NCBI GenBank assembly: GCA_036844945.1 | Contig: DAIUEV010000015.1 | Span: 1-64,000, forward strand | Length of the DNA: 64,000 nucleotides | Direction: 5' to 3' | Origin: Palsa-461 sp036844945 | GTDB lineage: Bacteria; Actinomycetota; Acidimicrobiia; Acidimicrobiales; RAAP-2 | Shown here: in pieces, positions 16,604-24,855 of the stretch | Position numbering within the stretch: the stretch's first letter is position 1 | Layout of the letters: the number at the start of each line of letters is the position of its first letter | Position numbers and translations under genes: made by a program | The notes under the pieces: generated by a model | What the model was told of the DNA's origin: nothing | The model's database searches: none | Seen by the model: the letters and a program-made list of their open reading frames with translations, nothing else

Positions 16604-18133
16604 TCAGACCGGCAGCACGCCGTGGCGCTTCTGCACGGCGCCGCGGTCGGCCGGGTCGGCCGCCGAGAACCGCCCGATCAGCTCGCCGCGCAGGGCCTCG
16701 AAGGGCACCACCGCGTCGACGACGAGATCGCCAGCGAGCCGGTAGAGGTTCACGTCCTCCTCGTACTCCCGGCGCATCCGGGCGACGAAGGCCGCCCGCT
16801 CGCCCTCGTCCTCGATGGCGGCGATCCGGTTGGCGTAGACGGCGTTCACGGCGGCCTCGGGACCCATCACGGCGATCTTGGCCGTCGGCAGCGCGAGGGT
16901 GGCGATCGGGTCGAAGGCCGGACCGCACATGGCGTAGAGGCCGGCGCCGTAGGCCTTGCGGACGACCACGCAGATCTTGGGCACGCTCGCCTCGGTGACC
17001 GCCGCCACCATCTTCGCCCCGTGCCGGATGATGCCCTGCCGCTCGACCTGGGTGCCGATCATGAACCCGGGCACGTCCGCCAGGAACAGGAGCGGCACGT
17101 TGTAGGCGTCGCACATCCACACGAACCGGGCGGCCTTGTCCGCCGAGTCCACGAACAGCACCCCGCCCTTCATGGCCGGGTTGTTGGCCACCACCCCGAC
17201 GACGTGGCCGTCGAGGCGGGCGAACCCGGTGATGAGCTCGGTGGCGAACAGCGGCTTGATCTCGAAGAGGGTGTCGGCGTCGAGCAGGCCGTCGAGGAGA
17301 ACGTGCATGTCGTAGCCGGCCGCGTCGTCTTCGGGCAGGTCGGACCGGGTGAGGCTCCGCGACGCGGGCTCGGGGGCCGCCGCCGGCGGGACCTGGCGCC
17401 AGGAGCCGGGCAGGTAGGAGAGGAGCGTGCGGGCCTGCTCGATGGCGTCGGCGTCGTCGGTGGCGAGGTTGTCGCCGCACCCCGACACCGTCGCGTGCAT
17501 CCGCGCCCCGCCCATCTCCTCGAGCGTCACCCGCTCGCCGATCACCTCCTCGGCCATGCGGGGCGAGCCGAGGTACATCGACGCGTTGGATTCCACCATG
17601 ATCACCACATCGCAGAACGACGGGATGTAGGCGCCGCCGGCCGCCGAGGGCCCGAAGAGGCAGCAGATCTGCGGGGCGACCCCCGAGAGCTTCACCTGGT
17701 TGGAGAAGATGCGGCCGGCCCCCCGGCGACCGGGGAACATCTCGACCTGGTCGGTGATGCGGGCGCCGGCCGAATCGACCAGCCACACGATGGGCAGCTC
17801 GTTGCGGAGCGCATGCTCGGTCATGCGGACCATCTTCTCCACCGTCCGGGCGCCCCAGGACCCCGCCTTCACGGTCGGATCGTTGGCGATGACACAGGTC
17901 GGGCGGCCGTCGACCCGGCCGAGGCCGGTCACCACCCCGTCGGCGGGCAGGTCGGGCGCGTCGGTGTTGGCGAGCAGCCCGTCCTCGACGAAGGTCCCCG
18001 GGTCGACGAGCAGCGCCAGGCGCTCCCGGACCGGGAGCTTCCCCTGCTCGGCCAGCTTCTCGGCGCTCCGGGCGAAGTTGCCCGCGACGGCCCGGTCGAT
18101 CCGGGCCGAGAGCTCCTCGGCCTCGCCGCTCAT
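16604..18133 (-). CDS. Acyl-CoA carboxylase beta subunit (probable methylcrotonyl-CoA carboxylase)
   Basis: 509 aa from ATG 18133; the ATGA overlap with the upstream acyl-CoA dehydrogenase fixes this start. Biotin-dependent carboxyltransferase with two crotonase-like halves: GPSAAGGAYIPSFCD and YLGSPRMAEEVIGE in the first, and MKGGVLFVDSADKAARF with VVRKAYGAGLYAM in the second. Transfers CO2 from carboxybiotin to an acyl-CoA. Context (dehydrogenase, LiuC-like hydratase, HMG-CoA lyase) favours 3-methylcrotonyl-CoA; a propionyl/acetyl-CoA role is possible. The biotin carboxylase alpha subunit is not in the window. Confidence 0.85.
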   Translation of the reverse strand: MSGEAEELSARIDRAVAGNFARSAEKLAEQGKLPVRERLALLVDPGTFVEDGLLANTDAPDLPADGVVTGLGRVDGRPTCVIANDPTVKAGSWGARTVEKMVRMTEHALRNELPIVWLVDSAGARITDQVEMFPGRRGAGRIFSNQVKLSGVAPQICCLFGPSAAGGAYIPSFCDVVIMVESNASMYLGSPRMAEEVIGERVTLEEMGGARMHATVSGCGDNLATDDADAIEQARTLLSYLPGSWRQVPPAAAPEPASRSLTRSDLPEDDAAGYDMHVLLDGLLDADTLFEIKPLFATELITGFARLDGHVVGVVANNPAMKGGVLFVDSADKAARFVWMCDAYNVPLLFLADVPGFMIGTQVERQGIIRHGAKMVAAVTEASVPKICVVVRKAYGAGLYAMCGPAFDPIATLALPTAKIAVMGPEAAVNAVYANRIAAIEDEGERAAFVARMRREYEEDVNLYRLAGDLVVDAVVPFEALRGELIGRFSAADPADRGAVQKRHGVLPV

Positions 18134-19272
18134 CCGACCGGGAGACCCAGTCCCCGGGCGATCACCAGGCGCTGGATCTCGCTCGTCCCCTCGCCGATCT
18201 CCAGGATCTTGGCGTCCCGGTAGAGGCGAGCCACCGGCGACTCCTCCATGAACCCGGCCCCCCCGAACACCTGGGTGGCGACGCGGGTGGCCGAGACCGC
18301 CGCCTCGGTCGCGTAGAGCTTGGCCATGGCCGCCTCCTGGCGGAAGGGCTGGCCAGTGTCGCGGCACCAGGCGGCCTTGTAGGTCAAGGTGCGCGCGTTC
18401 TCGACCGAGACCGCCAGGTCGGCCAGGGAGAAGGCGACCGCCTGGAACCGGCCGATCGGCCCGCCGAAGGCGTTGCGCTGCTTGGCGTAGTCGAGCGCGT
18501 GGTCGAGGCACGCCTGAGCGCAGCCGACCGCCAGCGACGCGATCGCGATCCGGCCGGAGTCGAGGATCGACAGGAAGTTCTTGTAGCCGTGCCCAGGCTC
18601 GCCGAGCAGGCAGTCGCGGGGCACGTGGCAGTTGTCGAGGGCGAGGTCGTGCGTGTCGCTCGCGTGCCACCCGAGCTTGTGGGGTGCCGGGAGGACGGTC
18701 AGGCCGGGAGTTCCGGCGGGGACGATGAACGACGAGATTCCCCCGTCCTCGGTCTTCGCCGTGACGGTGACGAGGGAGGTGATCGGGGTGCCCGAGTTGG
18801 TGATGAAGGCCTTGGCCCCGTTCAGCACCCAATCGTCACCGGCCTCCGTCGCCCGGGTCCGGGTCGCGCTGGCGTCGCTGCCGGCGTCCGGCTCGGTCAG
18901 GCCGAAGGCCGCCAGCGCCCGGCCCGCCACCAGGTCGGGCAGCCACCGGCCGCGTTGCTCGTCCGTGCCGAAGCGAAAGATGGGGGTGGCGCCGAGGCCG
19001 AGTCCGGCCGACAGGGTGATCCCGACGGACTGGTCCACCCGGCCGATCTCCTCGATGGCGAGGCACACCGAGAGGAAGTCGCCGCCGCCGCCACCCCACT
19101 CCTCGGGGAAGGGGAGACCGAAGAGCCCGAGATCGCCCATCGCGTGCACGATTTCGACGGGCAGCCGGCCGTCGCGGTCCCACTCCGCCACGTGCGGGGC
19201 GACCTCGCCGAGCGCGAAGTCGCGCACGGTCTTCTGGAAGGCGAGGTGCTCGTCGCTGGGCCGGAACTCCAC
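18130..19272 (-). CDS. Acyl-CoA dehydrogenase (isovaleryl-CoA type by context)
   Basis: 380 aa, GTG start with AAGGAG 5 nt upstream. Standard three-domain flavoprotein: GITLSAGLG, AFGLTEPDAGSDA (FAD/substrate), and AKILEIGEGTSEIQR with the catalytic Glu at the usual short-chain position. Placed to convert isovaleryl-CoA to 3-methylcrotonyl-CoA. However, classical isovaleryl-CoA dehydrogenases lack Glu at this place and use one in a more N-terminal helix, so the substrate could be another short or branched acyl-CoA. The ribosome site lies just beside the TetR operator, implying control by the divergent regulator. Confidence 0.87.
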   Translation of the reverse strand: MEFRPSDEHLAFQKTVRDFALGEVAPHVAEWDRDGRLPVEIVHAMGDLGLFGLPFPEEWGGGGGDFLSVCLAIEEIGRVDQSVGITLSAGLGLGATPIFRFGTDEQRGRWLPDLVAGRALAAFGLTEPDAGSDASATRTRATEAGDDWVLNGAKAFITNSGTPITSLVTVTAKTEDGGISSFIVPAGTPGLTVLPAPHKLGWHASDTHDLALDNCHVPRDCLLGEPGHGYKNFLSILDSGRIAIASLAVGCAQACLDHALDYAKQRNAFGGPIGRFQAVAFSLADLAVSVENARTLTYKAAWCRDTGQPFRQEAAMAKLYATEAAVSATRVATQVFGGAGFMEESPVARLYRDAKILEIGEGTSEIQRLVIARGLGLPVG

Positions 19273-19278
19273 GGGCTC

Positions 19279-19304
19279 TCCTTAGCGATCCCTAAGGATA
19301 CTAT
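19279..19304. promoter_or_regulatory. TetR operator and -10 element in the divergent promoter
   Basis: TCCTTAG (19279-19285) and CTAAGGA (19292-19298) are perfect 7-bp inverted arms around 6 bp. The arm abuts TACTAT (19299-19304), the -10 of the TetR gene, 6 nt before its GTG. On the other strand the same site covers the transcription start region and ribosome site of the acyl-CoA dehydrogenase. One repressor dimer could therefore shut off both directions. Confidence 0.7.
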
Positions 19305-19310
19305 GACCGC

Positions 19311-19919
19311 GTGAGCCCGTCGCCCGCCGCCGCCCGCGCCCGCCCGCGGGGCTCGCGACGGGCCGACTTCCTCCAGGTGGCGGCGGAACTGTTCGCGGAG
19401 CGCGGCTACGGGGGGACCTCGGTCGACGACGTCGGCGCGCGGCTCGGCGTGTCGGGCCCGGCCGTCTACTGGCACTTCGACTCGAAGGAGTCCCTCCTCA
19501 CGCTGATGCTGTCGGACATCAGCGACCGCCTGCTCGCCGGCGGCACCCGCTGCATGAAGGAAGCGGTCAGCCCGGCCGACGCGCTGGTGTCCCTCCTCCG
19601 ATGGCAGATCGAGTTCGCACTCGGACACCCCGAGCTCATCACGGTCCATGCCCGCGACCTTGCGCACGTCCCCCAACCGGCCCGACGGCAGATCCGCCGG
19701 ACCCAGCGGCTCTATGTCGAACAGTGGGTCGACGCGCTCGGCGGCATCGCCCCGGACGTGTCGCCGGAGCTGCGGCGGGCCGCCACCCATGCGACGATCG
19801 GCCTCATCAACTCGACGCCCTACCTCGGGGACGGCCTGTCGCGCACGGCGAAGGCCGCCCTCCTGGAGCGCATGGCGCTCGCCTCGCTCCGCGGCGCCCT
19901 GGAGGGCCCCGGTGCCTGA
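19311..19919 (+). CDS. TetR family regulator of the leucine-catabolic cluster
   Basis: 202 aa from a GTG that is probably leaderless (-10 TACTAT ends 6 nt upstream). N-terminal TetR HTH: AAELFAERGYGGTSVDDVGARLGVSGPAVYWHF spans residues ~20-55; the C-terminal half is a helical ligand-binding domain. Probably represses itself and the divergent acyl-CoA dehydrogenase/carboxylase operon through the palindrome at 19279-19298, with an acyl-CoA as likely inducer (inference). Its stop overlaps the HMG-CoA lyase GTG by 8 nt. Confidence 0.85.
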   Translation: MSPSPAAARARPRGSRRADFLQVAAELFAERGYGGTSVDDVGARLGVSGPAVYWHFDSKESLLTLMLSDISDRLLAGGTRCMKEAVSPADALVSLLRWQIEFALGHPELITVHARDLAHVPQPARRQIRRTQRLYVEQWVDALGGIAPDVSPELRRAATHATIGLINSTPYLGDGLSRTAKAALLERMALASLRGALEGPGA

Positions 19920-20784
19920 GATCGCCGTGGCGATCCGCGAGGTGGGTCCCCGCGACGGCTTGCAACGCGAGGCCCCGGTCGCACCCGAGCAGCGCCTGGC
20001 CCTGATCGGGGCCCTGGCCGCCGCCGGCCTCGGCGCGATGGAGGTGGCCGCCTTCGTCTCGGAGCGGGCGGTGCCGGCGATGGCCGGCGCCGCGCAGGTG
20101 GTCGCCGGGCTCCCCGCCGGATCGGGGTGCACGTGGTGGGCGCTCGTCCCGAACCTCATCGGCGCCGAGCGGGCCCTCTCGGCCGGGATCGAGCACGTCA
20201 CCGTTACGGTGTCGGCGTCGGAGGTGTACAGCCAGCGCAACGTCGGGATGGGCACCGAGGAGTCGGCCGCCCAGGCGATGTCGATCATCCCGGTGGTCCC
20301 GGAGGCCGACGTGGTGATCTCCTGCGCGTTCGGTTCCCCCTACGAGGGGGACATCGACCCCGAGTCGGTGGCGGCGCTGGCCGGTCGGTTCACCGGGGCC
20401 GGCGCGAGCGTGACCCTGGCCGACACCACCGGCGTCGCCTCGCCCCGCCGGCTGCGCGACGTCCTCGGCCTGACCGGGACCGGGGTCGGCCTGCACCTGC
20501 ACGACACCCGGGGCAGCGCGCTCGTGAACGCGTATGCCGCCATCGAGCTCGGCGTGACCCGCTTCGACACCTCGGTCGGCGGCCTCGGCGGTTCGCCGTT
20601 CGCCGACGACGCCGGCGGGAACCTCGCCACCGAGGATCTCGTGCACCTGCTCGACGACATCGGGTGCCTGACCGGCGTCGACCTCGAGCGCCTGGTCGAC
20701 GCGGACGAGATGCTGCGCGAGCTCCTGGGTCGGCCGCTGGCCAGCCGGGTGGCCGAGACCGAGCTGCGCCGTCGGGCGAAGTAG
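19912..20784 (+). CDS. Hydroxymethylglutaryl-CoA lyase-like DRE-TIM enzyme
   Basis: 290 aa from GTG 19912, with GGAGGG about 5 nt upstream and an 8-nt overlap with the TetR gene. DRE-TIM lyase: REVGPRDGLQREAP, ADTTGVASP, GLHLHDTRGSA and the C-terminal GGLGGSPFADDAGGNLATED. The family motif is normally GLGGCPYA with a catalytic Cys; here it is Ser, a substitution known to cripple human HMG-CoA lyase. Either this enzyme works with Ser or it acts on another substrate. Cluster context still favours splitting HMG-CoA to acetoacetate and acetyl-CoA. Confidence 0.82.
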   Translation: MPEIAVAIREVGPRDGLQREAPVAPEQRLALIGALAAAGLGAMEVAAFVSERAVPAMAGAAQVVAGLPAGSGCTWWALVPNLIGAERALSAGIEHVTVTVSASEVYSQRNVGMGTEESAAQAMSIIPVVPEADVVISCAFGSPYEGDIDPESVAALAGRFTGAGASVTLADTTGVASPRRLRDVLGLTGTGVGLHLHDTRGSALVNAYAAIELGVTRFDTSVGGLGGSPFADDAGGNLATEDLVHLLDDIGCLTGVDLERLVDADEMLRELLGRPLASRVAETELRRRAK

Positions 20785-20790
20785 CGGCCG

Positions 20791-21579
20791 CTACCGGTCG
20801 GGGAGCTGGGCCCGGTTGCGCTGCATCACTGCGTCGCGCCGGGCGGCGAGCCCGGCGAAGTCGGGGGTCACGCTGCGGGCGATGTCGAGCTCGATCGCGA
20901 GCGCCTCGCCGAGCGTGGTCGCCGACCCCTCGGCGTACATCCGCTTCAGCGCCTGCATTGTGGCCGGATCGGTCTCGGCGATCGACTGGGCCAGCTCCAT
21001 GGCCCGCTCCATGAGCGTCTCGTGCGGCACCACCTCGGTGACCAGTCCGAGGCGTTCGGCCGTGCGCGCGTCGATGGCATTGCCGGTCATCGACAGCATC
21101 CGGGCGTTGCGGAGCCCGACCCCGCCGGGCAGCCGCGCCGTCATGCCGCCCCCCGGGAGGACCCCGACCCGGGCATGGGTGTCGCCGAAGCTGGCCTGCT
21201 CCGACGCGATGAGGAAGTCGCAGCCGAGCGCGATCTCGAGCCCGCCGGTGTAGGTGGCGCCGTTGATGGCGCCGATGATCGGCGTGCGCATCCTCGACGA
21301 GCGGGTCACCCCGCCGGCCTCCAGTCGGGAGAAGGTCGTGCCGGCCCTGAGCGCGGCCTCCTTCAGGTCGACCCCGGCGCAGAATGCCGGGTCGGTCCCG
21401 GTGAGCACGACCACCCGCACCTCGTCGTCTGCGTCGGCCCGCTCGAGCGCCCCGAAGAGCGCCCGGGACAGTTCGGTGTTGAGCGCGTTGCGCTGGGCCG
21501 GCCGGTTGAGCGTGAGCACCCGCACGTGGCCGACGTCGGACTCGAGGAGCACGGCGCCATCAGCGGTCCCGGGGCTCAC
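20791..21579 (-). CDS. Enoyl-CoA hydratase/isomerase family protein
   Basis: 262 aa crotonase. FCAGVDLKEAAL oxyanion loop, TYTGGLEIALGCDFLIAS and FGDTHARVGVLPGGGMTARLP. Keeps Glu in GGLEIAL but has His-Ala-Arg at the second position, as in many EchA paralogues. Convergent with the HMG-CoA lyase gene, 6 nt apart. It may be an auxiliary hydratase of the same acyl-CoA pathway, but its substrate cannot be fixed. Confidence 0.8.
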   Translation of the reverse strand: MSPGTADGAVLLESDVGHVRVLTLNRPAQRNALNTELSRALFGALERADADDEVRVVVLTGTDPAFCAGVDLKEAALRAGTTFSRLEAGGVTRSSRMRTPIIGAINGATYTGGLEIALGCDFLIASEQASFGDTHARVGVLPGGGMTARLPGGVGLRNARMLSMTGNAIDARTAERLGLVTEVVPHETLMERAMELAQSIAETDPATMQALKRMYAEGSATTLGEALAIELDIARSVTPDFAGLAARRDAVMQRNRAQLPDR

Positions 21580-21640
21580 AAACGGAGCTTAAGCCGGCGC
21601 CGGCCCGGGCGTCGGCGGGCCGGGACGGCGATTGCCGCCG

Positions 21641-23188
21641 TCACCGCTCGACGCGCACCGGCGCTCTGACGAGGAACTCGTCCTCGGGCGCGACCTCGGT
21701 CGCGCGGCCCATGACCGCGCCGAGGAGCCCCGGCCCGGGCCGCTGGGGCGAGCGGATCCCGAGGATGGAGATCACGAGCGCGCCGAGGGCGATCCCGGCG
21801 CCGACCTCGAAGGCGGTCGTGTACCCGTGCGTCGTCGCGATCGCCGTCGTGAGGTGGCTGGCGCGTCCGTGCGCGGCCTCGATGAGGGTGCGGGCCCTGG
21901 ACCGGGCCGCGTCGATCGCCACGGTGGCCAGGATCGCCAGCCCGAGCGCGCCGCCGACCTGCTGCCCGCTGTTGAGGAGGGCCGAGGCGAGACCGGTCTC
22001 CTGGGGCCGGACCCCCGAGACGGCGGTCAGGGTGAGCGACACGAAGCTGAGCCCCATCCCGAGCGAGATCAGGAGCAGGGGGAGCAGGATGTCCAGGTAG
22101 GTGCTGGTGACCGTGAGCCGGGACAGCCAAAAGAGCCCGGCCACCGCGGCGGACGGGCCGACGAGGAGGGGCAGGCGGACCCCGATCCGGCCCACCAACT
22201 GGGACGCCACCCCGGCGGCCACCGCGATGCCCGCGGCCATCGGGAGGAAGCCGACGCCGGTCCTGATCGGGCTCCAGCCGAGGACGTTCTGGAGGAACTG
22301 GGTCAGGAAGAAGAACATCGAGAACAGTGCGGTCCCGATGCACAGCATCATGGCGTAGCTCGATGACCGGTTTCGGTTCGAGAAGATGTCGAACGGCATC
22401 AGGGCGCCGACGGTCCGCTTCTCGATGGCCACGAAGGTCGCCAGCAGGACGCCCGCGAGCACGAGGGGGACGACGGTGCTCGTGCTGCCCCAGGTGTGCT
22501 GGGCCGCGTTGGAAAGGCCATAGACGAGCGAGAGCATTCCGCCCGTCGCGGTCAGCGCGCCCGGGATGTCCAGGTGCCCCCTCGAGGAGTTCGACTCGCT
22601 CAGGATCCGCGGGGCGAGCAGCAGGATGGCCGCGCCGATCGGGACGTTGACGAAGAAGATCCAGCGCCACGAGACGTAGTCGGTGAAAACCCCACCGAGC
22701 AGGAGCCCGACCGCGCCCCCGGCCGAGGCCATCGCCGCGTAGACGCCCATGGCCCGGTTCCTCGACTGGCCCTCGGGGAACGTGGTGGCGATCAGCGAGA
22801 GCGCGGTGGGGGCTGCGATGGCGCCGCCCACTCCCTGGAAGCCCCGCGTGACGATCAACCAGACGTCCGAGGTGGCCAGGCCCCCGAAGAGCGACGCCAC
22901 GGAGAACAACCCGATGCCGGCCATGAACATCCGGCGCTTGCCGAAGAGGTCCCCCGTCCGGCCGCCGAAGAGGAGCAGCCCGCCGAAGGTGAGCGAGTAC
23001 GCGGTGATGATCCACTCGAGATTGGCGGTCGAGAAGTGCAGGCTTCGATGGATCGTCGGCAGGGCGACGTTCACGATCGTGGCGTCGAGCATGATCATCA
23101 GCTGTGCGCCGCAGATCAGGGCGAGGGCGAGTCCCAGATGCGTGCCAGCGGGATGCTCCCGCCCTTCGGGCACCGCAACCCGCGCCAT
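21641..23188 (-). CDS. MFS drug exporter, DHA2 (EmrB/QacA) type
   Basis: 515 aa from ATG 23188, preceded by AGAGGAGG 5 nt away. Fourteen hydrophobic segments predicted. DHA2 motifs: LDATIVNVALPTI in helix 1, GGRTGDLFGKRRMF (motif A), RGFQGVGGAIAAPTALSL and GLLLGGVFTDYVSWRWIFFVNVPIG (motif C). Proton-driven exporter of hydrophobic drugs or metabolites in the cytoplasmic membrane. Reading frame stays open far upstream, but everything before 23188 is unlike the family. No regulator adjacent. Confidence 0.88.
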   Translation of the reverse strand: MARVAVPEGREHPAGTHLGLALALICGAQLMIMLDATIVNVALPTIHRSLHFSTANLEWIITAYSLTFGGLLLFGGRTGDLFGKRRMFMAGIGLFSVASLFGGLATSDVWLIVTRGFQGVGGAIAAPTALSLIATTFPEGQSRNRAMGVYAAMASAGGAVGLLLGGVFTDYVSWRWIFFVNVPIGAAILLLAPRILSESNSSRGHLDIPGALTATGGMLSLVYGLSNAAQHTWGSTSTVVPLVLAGVLLATFVAIEKRTVGALMPFDIFSNRNRSSSYAMMLCIGTALFSMFFFLTQFLQNVLGWSPIRTGVGFLPMAAGIAVAAGVASQLVGRIGVRLPLLVGPSAAVAGLFWLSRLTVTSTYLDILLPLLLISLGMGLSFVSLTLTAVSGVRPQETGLASALLNSGQQVGGALGLAILATVAIDAARSRARTLIEAAHGRASHLTTAIATTHGYTTAFEVGAGIALGALVISILGIRSPQRPGPGLLGAVMGRATEVAPEDEFLVRAPVRVER

Positions 23189-23395
23189 GTGTCCTCCTCT
23201 GAATCTTCCTCGTGGTCGGCAGGTCGCTTCGATCAGACGACGCACCCGGTCCACTGCTGAATCCGGAGCCCGTCCTGACAGATCCGTTGACCGAGACGGT
23301 ACCGGGTTCATCCGGCGACCCGTTCGGCTCAGGTCATGGACCGCTGCGCACCCGGTTGCCTCGGTTCGAGGCCGATCCGGTACCCTGACCCCGCA

Positions 23396-23941
23396 ATGGC
23401 CCAGCCCACCTTCGTCCCCATCACCGAGGCCGACCAAGTGAGGACCGCCAGGCGGCTCTCGGTTCCGGGACACTGGGTGGCCGACCGGCCCGCCGACCTG
23501 GCCGGACCGAACCGCCCGACCGGGGTGCGCCACGGCACCCCCGGTCCCGACCAGGGCTTCGCCCTGCGCCTCGTGCACCGCTTCGAGGACCGCCTCCAGC
23601 TCACCCCCGCCGAGTCCAAGGAGGACGTCCTGTACGGTGCGGCCGTCCTGGCCAGCAAGCGGGCCGGGCTGCTCGGCCGGGCCCCCTGCATCTACGACCT
23701 GGACGCGGTCTTCGCGTTGTTCGGGTTTCTCGTTCCCGCCCCCCCTGCCGACCTCGTCGCCGAGCGACGCCACCTGTTCGCGTCGGCGTCGAGGGACTAC
23801 GTGGCCCAGCGGTCCCTCGTCGATGCGGTCCCGGACGCGACGCTGCTGCTGGCTCCCGAACAGCTCGCGGCCCGGGTGGGCGAGTGGCAGACGCTGCTCG
23901 AGCGGGCCCCCTCCCCGGGCGAGCCCCCCGCGCTGGCCTAG
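23396..23941 (+). CDS. Hypothetical protein, 181 aa
   Basis: Starts at ATG 23396, with TACCCT at 23381-23386 nine nt upstream, hence probably leaderless. Soluble, no signal peptide or membrane helix. Contains TPAESKEDVLYGAAVLASKRAGLLGRAP and YDLDAVFALFGFL. I do not recognise a family, though similar proteins seem usual among Actinomycetota. The stop overlaps by 4 nt the 3' end of the convergent Lgt-like gene. Confidence 0.6.
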   Translation: MAQPTFVPITEADQVRTARRLSVPGHWVADRPADLAGPNRPTGVRHGTPGPDQGFALRLVHRFEDRLQLTPAESKEDVLYGAAVLASKRAGLLGRAPCIYDLDAVFALFGFLVPAPPADLVAERRHLFASASRDYVAQRSLVDAVPDATLLLAPEQLAARVGEWQTLLERAPSPGEPPALA

Positions 23942-24804
23942 CTCGACCGCACCTCGTCGGGCCGGAGCGCCTCGCGGTCGGCGGTCGGCGATCCAGGCGG
24001 CTCGACGGCCTCGGCACGCCACGCGCTCCAGCGGCGGCGCACGACGACCAGCAGCGCCAGGCCGCCGACGGCCAGCGCGATGCCCGCGATCTGGACCAGG
24101 AGCGAGCCGAGGTGGCCCTCCTCGCCGAGCCAGAGATGCTCGTCGAGGAACCGTTCGATGCCCCACAGCAGCATCCCGACCGCGAGGACCGCGCCAGGCG
24201 GGTACCCGGTGCGGGGCGAGCCGTCCGGCCACCGGCGCAGGCGTCGCTCGAGTGCGACGAGCACCGCATAGATGCCGGAGTCCTCGATGGCCTGGAAGAT
24301 CGGCACCGGGAGCCGCCTGCCCGACTGGCCGGCGTAATACATCCCGAACCACTGGTGGGTCGGATGCCCGCCGCCGGCCTCCATGAGCTGGGGGCCGAGC
24401 AGCCGGCCGACGGCCCAGGCGGCCATGAGGACCGGTGCGACGATGTCGAGCGCCTCGGTCATGGAGAGGTCCGGGCAGCGCCGGTGGGTCTGCCAGATCC
24501 CGGTCGGGACGGCGAAGAGGATGCCGCCGAAGGACGACAGGCCGCCGTGCCAGATCGCGAACACGTCGCCCGGGTTGGCCTCGTAGTAGGAGAGGTTGGA
24601 CAGGATGTGCAGGGCCCGGGCGCCGACCACCGCGGCGACGATGACCCAGAGGAACATCCCGCCGACCCAGTCGCTCGCGTACCCGCGGGCCCGCAGCCGG
24701 CGGCCGAAGTAGGCGTACGCGAACCAGAACGCGATCGCGAGCCCGATCCCGTAGGTGTGGACCTCGAGCGGCCCGATGTGGAAGGCGACGGGGATGGGCT
24801 TCAT
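23938..24804 (-). CDS. Divergent prolipoprotein diacylglyceryl transferase (Lgt-like)
   Basis: 288 aa membrane protein with about seven helices. HTYGIGLAIAFWFAYAYFG in helix 1, IWHGGLSSFGG (versus HGGLAxHGG), a GR in AWAVGRLLGP and RFLDEHLW align with Lgt landmarks. However, the family motif GRIGNFxNGE is replaced by GRLLGPQLMEAGGG, losing the conserved Asn. Lgt attaches diacylglycerol to the lipobox Cys of prolipoproteins. This could be a paralogue with altered activity rather than the housekeeping enzyme. Downstream of no obvious partner; convergent with a small hypothetical gene. Confidence 0.72.
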   Translation of the reverse strand: MKPIPVAFHIGPLEVHTYGIGLAIAFWFAYAYFGRRLRARGYASDWVGGMFLWVIVAAVVGARALHILSNLSYYEANPGDVFAIWHGGLSSFGGILFAVPTGIWQTHRRCPDLSMTEALDIVAPVLMAAWAVGRLLGPQLMEAGGGHPTHQWFGMYYAGQSGRRLPVPIFQAIEDSGIYAVLVALERRLRRWPDGSPRTGYPPGAVLAVGMLLWGIERFLDEHLWLGEEGHLGSLLVQIAGIALAVGGLALLVVVRRRWSAWRAEAVEPPGSPTADREALRPDEVRSS

Positions 24805-24855
24805 CGGGGCAGGGCCCCAGTATGGCCGGGCCGCTCGTCGGGCCCGGGGCGCGCT

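Noticed and set aside
23189..24352. N-terminal extension of the MFS exporter frame
   Set aside because: The extension is antisense to the Lgt-like and hypothetical genes and lacks conservation; the RBS and first helix place the start at 23188.
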